Below are positions 50,926 to 56,235 of a stretch of 56,235 nucleotides of DNA, piece by piece. The translations under genes were made by a program, and so were the position numbers. The notes beneath the pieces were generated by a model. The model worked only from the letters and a program-made list of their open reading frames with translations. It was not told the DNA's origin and made no database searches. Numbering within the stretch: the stretch's first letter is position 1; the number at the start of each line of letters is the position of its first letter. This stretch comes from Candidatus Aminicenantota bacterium (GTDB taxonomy: Bacteria > Acidobacteriota > Aminicenantia > Aminicenantales > CALLJL01), in assembly GCA_026416195.1 (NCBI GenBank), contig JAOAFQ010000004.1, forward strand, positions 1-56,235. Direction: 5' to 3'.

Positions 50926-52743
50926 TTGGAGAATATCAAGGTGTGGTTAAAAATAAGAGCTGATTATCCCCAAATTGTAATCTTTTTAATTTTTTCCTTT
51001 TTCTTTTTTGCTTCCCTCTTTTTAAATTTGCCGGCGATCCATAATGGTTTTCTTTGCGCTGATCAGGCTGTTTATTTGGCCATGACTCAGAGTATCGCCC
51101 TTGATGGCGATCTCGAATATACGACCAAAGACTTGGCTCGTTATTATTATTCCTTTGAGGCTGGGCCTCAAGGTATCTTTTTGAAAAAGGGAAAAGACGG
51201 CCGAATTTTTTACGCAAAATCCTTTGCCTATTCTCTTTTCGCGGCCCCTTTTGTCCGCTTATTTGGCGTCAATGGCTTTTTAGTTTTTCATTCTTTTCTT
51301 CTTTTTCTTATCATCTATATGGGAACACGTTATCTTAGCCTGACCAATAACCAAGGGCTTTCCCTTGCGGCCACTCTTACTTTTCTTTTTGCCTCAATTG
51401 CAGGGGTTTATTATTTCTGGATATCGCCTGATTTTTTCAATTTATCCTTAATCTTTTTTATCCTTTTTCTCTGGCTCTATAAAATTCAAGCTAAAAAGAG
51501 CCAGAAGATGTCTTTTTCTTCAGGCGTCGAAAGGTTTATTCTTTCTAATAAGACTGATTATTTGGCTAGTCTCCTTCTTGGGTTTGCCACTTTTTCTAAG
51601 CCTCCTAATGCTGTCCTTTTAGGTCCACTTTTTCTTTATCAATTGCTTCAACGCCGTATCGGTCGAGCCTTGCTTATGGCCTTAATTTTCGTTGGTTCAG
51701 TCGCTCTTTTTTTCGGGGCCAATTATCTTCTGACCTCTGATTGGAATTATATGGGCGGAGAAAGAAAGACTTTCATTGGTACCTTCCCTCTTGAGAAAGA
51801 AAACATCACTTTTGATAGTATTGGCCATCCGATGACTTCAGAAGGCTATTTTGAAAAGTTTTTTCTACCTTTGACCTTTGTTCCGATTAATCTCTTTTAT
51901 TATTTTTTCGGTCGCTTTACTGGGATTACTTGGTATTTCTTTCCTGCTCTTCTCGCTCTTATCCTTTTCCTATTGCGAAAGAAAACTCAAGAACAATGGA
52001 TGCTCCTTTTAGGCGCGTTGGGTGGCATTTTAACCTACGTAATTTTTATGCCTGACAACTATGGCGGCGGTGGAGGTTCGTTAGCTAATCGATATTTCCT
52101 TAATATCTATCCGCTTTTCTTTTTTCTTGTTCCCCAAATAAAGAAAAAGGGAGAAATCTTCTTATGTTGGCTAATGGCGGCCTTTTTCATTTCGCCCATT
52201 CTAGTTTCTCCTTTTCATTCCTCCGCCCAACCAGCAACCCATGCTAAACGATTTCCTTTTAAAGCCCTGCCAGTCGAAATGACCTTAATCAATAATCTCC
52301 CTACCAATACCAATCCGCGAGCTTTTCGAGTGGATGCTGGCCTTACCGAATACCGTGGTTTTCTTCACTTTCTTGATGACAACTTTTTGCCCAAATTAGA
52401 ACCTACGGGGATTTGGACAAGGGGCCCATATCCCTGTGAAATGATCCTTAAGACCTATTATCCCCTTAAAGAAATAGTAGTTCATCTCCTTAACAATCCT
52501 CGAAGGAACAATCAGATCAAAGTAACCGTCGAAGGCAAGACCCAACAAGTCACCCTTCAATCCAAGCAGCGGGCAACATTACGCTTTCCTGTGGGTCGCG
52601 GTTTTCAAATTAAAGCTAGCCATCTTTATCGAATAAAAATAAAGGCTTCTAAAGGTTCGATCCCTTATTTTGAAAGTCCTACGAGCGATGAACGCCGAGT
52701 GTTAGGCGTTTTCTTTGAACTTGAACTCATTCCGGCTCAATAA
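50926..52743 (+). CDS. Multi-spanning GT-C-like membrane glycosyltransferase
   Basis: A protein of about 600 aa with roughly ten membrane segments and GT-C layout. The first loop holds GFLCADQAVYLAMTQSIALDGDL, an acidic region at the position of the catalytic Asp in GT39/ArnT-like enzymes. The C-terminal region (from about residue 445) is a soluble beta-rich domain (FRVDAGLTEYRGFLHF, IVVHLLNNPRRNNQIKVTVEG). The track starts at TTG 50926; GTG 50941, spaced 9 nt after TTGGAG, is an alternative. The start of asnB overlaps its stop codon (TAATG). Confidence in the exact activity is modest. Confidence 0.72.
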   Translation: MENIKVWLKIRADYPQIVIFLIFSFFFFASLFLNLPAIHNGFLCADQAVYLAMTQSIALDGDLEYTTKDLARYYYSFEAGPQGIFLKKGKDGRIFYAKSFAYSLFAAPFVRLFGVNGFLVFHSFLLFLIIYMGTRYLSLTNNQGLSLAATLTFLFASIAGVYYFWISPDFFNLSLIFFILFLWLYKIQAKKSQKMSFSSGVERFILSNKTDYLASLLLGFATFSKPPNAVLLGPLFLYQLLQRRIGRALLMALIFVGSVALFFGANYLLTSDWNYMGGERKTFIGTFPLEKENITFDSIGHPMTSEGYFEKFFLPLTFVPINLFYYFFGRFTGITWYFFPALLALILFLLRKKTQEQWMLLLGALGGILTYVIFMPDNYGGGGGSLANRYFLNIYPLFFFLVPQIKKKGEIFLCWLMAAFFISPILVSPFHSSAQPATHAKRFPFKALPVEMTLINNLPTNTNPRAFRVDAGLTEYRGFLHFLDDNFLPKLEPTGIWTRGPYPCEMILKTYYPLKEIVVHLLNNPRRNNQIKVTVEGKTQQVTLQSKQRATLRFPVGRGFQIKASHLYRIKIKASKGSIPYFESPTSDERRVLGVFFELELIPAQ

Positions 52744-54647
52744 TGTGTGGTCTCTGTGGTTTCGCTTTTACTTCTGCTTCAAGGCAACCTGATCAAGCTA
52801 TTTTAAAAGAAATGGCCAACACCCTTATTCATCGTGGTCCTGATGATGAAGGCTATTTCTGCCAGCCGGGCATTGGACTAGCTGTCCGTCGCCTCAGTAT
52901 CATTGATGTTAGGGGTGGCCACCAGCCTCTTAGCAACGAAGATGGAACTATCTGGGTAGCTCAAAATGGCGAAATTTATAATTTTCTTGAGCTAAGGGCA
53001 GAGCTAGAAAAAAGGGGCCATGTTTTTCGAACAAGATCAGATACTGAAGTTATCGCCCATAGCTATGAGGAATGGGGGCTTAATTGTCTGGAGCAATTCA
53101 GAGGAATGTTTGCTTTCGCTCTTTGGGATGACAAGAAAAAAAGATTAATCTTGGCTAGGGACAGGATTGGCGTTAAACCCCTTTATTACACCTTACTTCC
53201 TGATGGCACCTTGGTTTTCGGCTCAGAAATAAAAGCGATCTTGGCTTATCCTGGTATCTTGAGAGAACTTGACCTTGAAGCCCTCGATTTTTATTTGACT
53301 TTTGAATACATACCCGCGCCTTATTCAATTTTTAAGGGGATCAAAAAATTACCGGCCGCTCATTGGCTGCTTTATGCCCCTCCCAAACTAATGATTAACC
53401 GCTATTGGCAGCTTGATCCAAAAAAATTAAAAGAAGAAACAAAATTTCTGACTTTAGACCAAGCTATGGACGAGCTTTACGAAAAACTTCGAGAATCAGT
53501 CCAACTTCGTCTTATTAGTGACGTCCCGCTTGGGGCCTTCTTAAGTGGAGGTATTGACTCTTCCACCATTGTCGGCTTTATGAGAGAATTGGGCGCTGAT
53601 CCGCTTCGAACTTTCTCTATTGGCTTTAAAGAATCAACTTACAATGAACTGGATTACGCCCGACTCACTGCGGCTCGATTCCACACTCAGCATGAGGAAT
53701 TTATCCTTGAACCCAAAGCTTTAGATCTCACGGAAAAGCTTCTTTATCATCTTGATGAACCCCTGGCCGATTCTTCGATCTTTCCAACCTATTTGGTTTC
53801 AGCTATGGCCCGCTCTCAAGTCACAGTTGCCCTTTCCGGCGATGGTGGCGATGAACTCTTTGGGGGCTACGAACACTATCAGGCTCAGAAGCTGGCTCAA
53901 TGGCCCTTAATCGAAAAAATTGGTCGACTCATTTCTCCCTTGATCAATTACTTTCCTCCTACCGAAAAGAAAAAGGGCTTCTGGAATAAACTCCAACGAT
54001 TTACTCTCGGCTTAACCTCTCCTCCAGAGCTACGACACTTTCGCTGGATGATGTTCTGGCGAGAAAGGGAAAAAGGATTTTTATATAGCGAAGCCATTAA
54101 AAAAGAGATTAATCAATTCGGACCCATCTGGACCCGAGAACCATTAAAATCAATTTTTGAAGAAATGACCTGTTTTGACCCATTAACCGCGGAACTTTAC
54201 CTGGATCTTAAAACTTATCTCCCCGATGATATCATGGTTAAAGTTGATCGAATGAGTATGGCCACTTCTCTTGAGGCTAGAGAGCCTTTACTTGATCATC
54301 GACTTGTCGAATTTGTCTTCGCTTTGCCAGGCGAATGGAAAGTTCGGGGCTTAAAAACCAAGTGGATTTTCAAAAAAACTATGGAAAGGCTTTTACCAAA
54401 AAAAATTATTTATCGACCTAAAGAAGGTTTTAGTATTCCCATCAAGCTCTGGCTACGTCAGGAACTCCGTTCTTTGCTTCTCGATGAACTTAATGAAGAA
54501 AAGATAAGGCGGGAAGGCTTATTTTCACCACAAGTAGTTAAAAAACTGATTGATGACCATTTAGCTGGCCGGAAAAATTATAGCCATCAGCTTTGGACTC
54601 TTTTGGTTTTCGAGATGTGGCAAGAAAAATATTTAGTAAACCGATAG
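52743..54647 (+). CDS. asnB: Asparagine synthetase (glutamine-hydrolysing)
   Basis: A 634 aa enzyme with an N-terminal glutaminase domain beginning MCGLCGFAF, with Cys2 as nucleophile, and HRGPDDEGYF and the NGEIYNF motif. The synthetase domain contains the PP-loop LGAFLSGGIDSSTI and ALSGDGGDELFGGYEHY. It is full length and no motif is missing. Many AsnB paralogues of this type next to glycosyltransferases modify surface polysaccharides or exported peptides by amidation rather than making free asparagine (family knowledge). Its overlap with the preceding membrane glycosyltransferase gene points that way (inference). It converges on tilS with 3 bp between the stop codons. Confidence 0.95.
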   Translation: MCGLCGFAFTSASRQPDQAILKEMANTLIHRGPDDEGYFCQPGIGLAVRRLSIIDVRGGHQPLSNEDGTIWVAQNGEIYNFLELRAELEKRGHVFRTRSDTEVIAHSYEEWGLNCLEQFRGMFAFALWDDKKKRLILARDRIGVKPLYYTLLPDGTLVFGSEIKAILAYPGILRELDLEALDFYLTFEYIPAPYSIFKGIKKLPAAHWLLYAPPKLMINRYWQLDPKKLKEETKFLTLDQAMDELYEKLRESVQLRLISDVPLGAFLSGGIDSSTIVGFMRELGADPLRTFSIGFKESTYNELDYARLTAARFHTQHEEFILEPKALDLTEKLLYHLDEPLADSSIFPTYLVSAMARSQVTVALSGDGGDELFGGYEHYQAQKLAQWPLIEKIGRLISPLINYFPPTEKKKGFWNKLQRFTLGLTSPPELRHFRWMMFWREREKGFLYSEAIKKEINQFGPIWTREPLKSIFEEMTCFDPLTAELYLDLKTYLPDDIMVKVDRMSMATSLEAREPLLDHRLVEFVFALPGEWKVRGLKTKWIFKKTMERLLPKKIIYRPKEGFSIPIKLWLRQELRSLLLDELNEEKIRREGLFSPQVVKKLIDDHLAGRKNYSHQLWTLLVFEMWQEKYLVNR

Positions 54648-54650
54648 AAT

Positions 54651-56003
54651 TTATAACTTTTCTATAACGAATATCGCCTCCTTTTTTGATTGGATCTTGA
54701 AGGCTTCATTAATTGGACATCCTGGAATCCAGACAATCTCTTTACCAGAAATGAAGAGAGGCCAGAAAGGTCGAAGATTAACTGGAATATGGCGAGAGCT
54801 CATCACTGCTTTTAATTTTTTTGGTTTATCGGAGCCTAACGGTTGATAGCGATCGCCAGGTCGACGTGTTCTGATTAGAAGAGGGAAATCTAATTTTCGC
54901 CAGCTTAAACAAGCTCGGCAACCATCATCAAAAGGAGGAAGTTCATCTCCTTTAATCTTTTGACCTGAGAATTTAAAACCAAGGCCCGGAATTTCAATTG
55001 TCTGCTTCCCATCCCAATTTAACTGATAGTTTCGAAGCTGGCGCCAACTCTTTTCTTCCAAAATAAAATGATTTAAACGAACAAGCTTAATCCCTCTTTT
55101 TAGATGAATCTTTTTCCCCGGCTCAAGCCGACGAACGGCCTCAACTTCTTGAAAACTAATTTCTCGCAAATCGCCTCGAAGCCTCATAAGGAAACGTCGA
55201 ATTAACCGTCTAGCCAAGGCGGGATGAAGTTTTTCGAGCGCCTTGGCATCAAGCCATAAATCATTGCCCTCTACTTTGATAACTCGCGAGAGCTGCTCTT
55301 CTTCAATTTTTTCAAGAAAATCTTCCTCTTCTCTGAGAATATCAGCCATCCGGGCTAAGTTAGCCACAATTTGGGGATTAAATCTTTCTTCAAGCAAAGG
55401 AATAAGTTCCAATCTAAGGCGATTGCGCAGGAAACGTCGATCGAAATTGCTTTCATCCAGGCAAAAGGGAATTTTAAGTTCCTTGAGATAAGTCTCAATT
55501 TCTCGGCGTCGAAAAAAAATTAAAGGTCTAATTATCTTGCCTTCAATTTCGGGTAAGATTCCTCTCAAACCCCGCGGACCACTGCCTCGGATCAAACGCA
55601 AGAGAAAGGTTTCAGCTTGATCATCCAGGTTATGGCCAGTGGCAATTTTGGTAGCACCTAATCTTTTCCGTGTCTCTTCAAGGAAATGATACCGAAGTTC
55701 ACGGCCAGCCTCTTCAAGATTAAGACGTCGCTTTCGGGCATAAGCTCTAACATCAACCCTCTTGAGAACAAGGGGCAGGGCATATTTTTTGGCTACTTGA
55801 ATAACAAAAGTTTCATCTTTTTTAGCTGAAGGCCTCAGACCATGATTTAGATGAGCCAGCGAAAGCTGGAAAGGAATTTTCGACTGAAGGCGAACAAGTA
55901 GGGAAAGTAAACAGGTCGAATCAGGTCCACCAGAATAAGCGAGTAAAATATGGTCCTTGGGTTCAATCAACTTTTTTTGGCAAACTTCTTTAACAAAGCG
56001 CAA
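54651..56003 (-). CDS. tilS: tRNA(Ile)-lysidine synthetase
   Basis: A 450 aa enzyme that converts C34 of tRNA(Ile2) (CAU) to lysidine so that AUA is read as isoleucine. The PP-loop is LLAYSGGPDSTCLLSLL (near residue 25). LAHLNHGLRPSAKKDE, ATGHNLDDQAETFLLRLIRGSG and GIIRPLIFFRR-type segments match the N-terminal domain. The C-terminal TilS domain (TRRPGDRYQPLGSDKPKKLK) is present. TTG 56003 has no ribosome binding site. An upstream AAGGGG is well placed for a rare ATT start near 56040, so the true start is uncertain. It is preceded by a CAU tRNA gene on the same strand, 66 bp away. Confidence 0.93.
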   Translation of the reverse strand: MRFVKEVCQKKLIEPKDHILLAYSGGPDSTCLLSLLVRLQSKIPFQLSLAHLNHGLRPSAKKDETFVIQVAKKYALPLVLKRVDVRAYARKRRLNLEEAGRELRYHFLEETRKRLGATKIATGHNLDDQAETFLLRLIRGSGPRGLRGILPEIEGKIIRPLIFFRRREIETYLKELKIPFCLDESNFDRRFLRNRLRLELIPLLEERFNPQIVANLARMADILREEEDFLEKIEEEQLSRVIKVEGNDLWLDAKALEKLHPALARRLIRRFLMRLRGDLREISFQEVEAVRRLEPGKKIHLKRGIKLVRLNHFILEEKSWRQLRNYQLNWDGKQTIEIPGLGFKFSGQKIKGDELPPFDDGCRACLSWRKLDFPLLIRTRRPGDRYQPLGSDKPKKLKAVMSSRHIPVNLRPFWPLFISGKEIVWIPGCPINEAFKIQSKKEAIFVIEKL

Positions 56004-56068
56004 AAAGATTTTTTGAGGAATGGATTTAATTGGCTTAATTTTTATAGGCCCCTTTGAATTGATGATAA

Positions 56069-56142
56069 TGGCGGTGGAGGGATTCGAACCCCCGACACTG
56101 CGGATATGAGCCGCATGCTCTAACCAACTGTGCTACACCGCC
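56069..56142 (-). tRNA. tRNA with CAU anticodon, probably elongator tRNA-Met
   Basis: On the minus strand the gene reads GGCGGTGTAGCACAGTTGGT then AGAGCATGCGGCTCATATCC, then GCAGTGTCGGGGGTTCGAAT and CCCTCCACCGCC. The acceptor stem is GGCGGTG/CACCGCC, the D arm is normal, the anticodon stem is TGCGG/CCGCA with loop CTCATAT (anticodon CAT), and the T arm is GGGGGTTCGAATCCCTC. G1-C72 and the stem without three GC pairs rule out an initiator tRNA. CCA is not encoded. Elongator Met is most likely, since GCGGCTCATA-type arms are typical. Ile2 cannot be excluded without more identity rules, given tilS next door. Confidence 0.95.
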
Positions 56143-56235
56143 TTAAGTAAGATGATTTTAGCGAAAAGGCTCGCTTTAAGTCAATGAACCCGCTCAGGGA
56201 AAATTTCACTTCTCGTTTAGGGTCAAAAGTCATTC

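Noticed and set aside
1-56235. CRISPR arrays, intact insertion sequences, prophage
   Set aside because: No regularly spaced repeats, intact transposase genes or phage structural genes are seen in the reading or in the ORF track.

Overview
The window is about 56 kb of a compact, AT-rich bacterial chromosome. Genes are tightly packed on both strands, most with AGGAGG-type ribosome binding sites. The content suggests an anaerobic, peptide-using bacterium with a two-membrane or lipoprotein-rich envelope. The evidence is a glycyl-radical ribonucleotide reductase (NrdD/NrdG) with no aerobic one in view, several radical SAM proteins, a ferritin-like protein, two exported S9 peptidases, an M19 dipeptidase, an exported amidase, an M48 protease, Spy-like and FecR/DUF6600-like surface proteins, and several lipoproteins. 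This resembles Candidatus Aminicenantes or a related lineage. That assignment is inference from gene content; there is no rRNA here to test it. I see no phage, intact insertion sequence or CRISPR array.

Layout. 1-6 kb: the start of a sensor kinase coupled by ATGA overlap to a family 5 solute-binding protein, then a HAD phosphatase, M19 dipeptidase, ferritin-like protein and GNAT protein. 6-14.4 kb (+): a probable operon with a CehA-type PHP metallohydrolase, CDP-alcohol phosphatidyltransferase, radical SAM protein, VTT membrane protein and diacylglycerol-kinase-like protein, followed by an S9 peptidase. 14.4-20.4 kb (-): DUF429, a membrane protein with a decayed HD domain, then an anaerobic dNTP cluster (nrdD, glutaredoxin-like gene, nrdG, dut) with DUF6132 and OsmC genes, driven by a TTGACA promoter. 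20.45-20.85 kb: a decayed PIF1-family helicase relic. 20.9-31.6 kb: TPR lipoprotein, YjbQ, M48 protease, HAD, GT39-like, MFS, amidase, GT2, DUF2334 and a small exported protein.

31.7-42.2 kb: phosphoglucose isomerase of the transaldolase-fusion type, a lipoprotein, the W/Y-rich FecR/DUF6600 protein, a Spy-like protein ahead of a clear terminator, a GHMP sugar kinase, three small cytoplasmic proteins (65 aa orphan, SCP2-like, DUF3467), an exported protein with two YLIE-type repeats, a free-methionine-sulfoxide reductase and an agmatinase-family protein. 42.7-54.6 kb (+): radical SAM protein and flavin reductase, a second S9 peptidase, then an ABC exporter, TPR protein, prepilin peptidase, multi-spanning glycosyltransferase-like protein and asparagine synthetase. 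The window closes with tilS and a CAU-anticodon tRNA on the minus strand.

The most interesting non-coding signals are two candidate structured RNAs. At 39.42-39.51 kb a near-consensus promoter places the start site at the base of a 9-bp hairpin whose loop pairs over 8 bp with downstream sequence, giving a classic H-type pseudoknot. At 42.35-42.47 kb there is a perfect 11-bp hairpin followed by a possible three-way junction. I could not assign either to a known RNA family.
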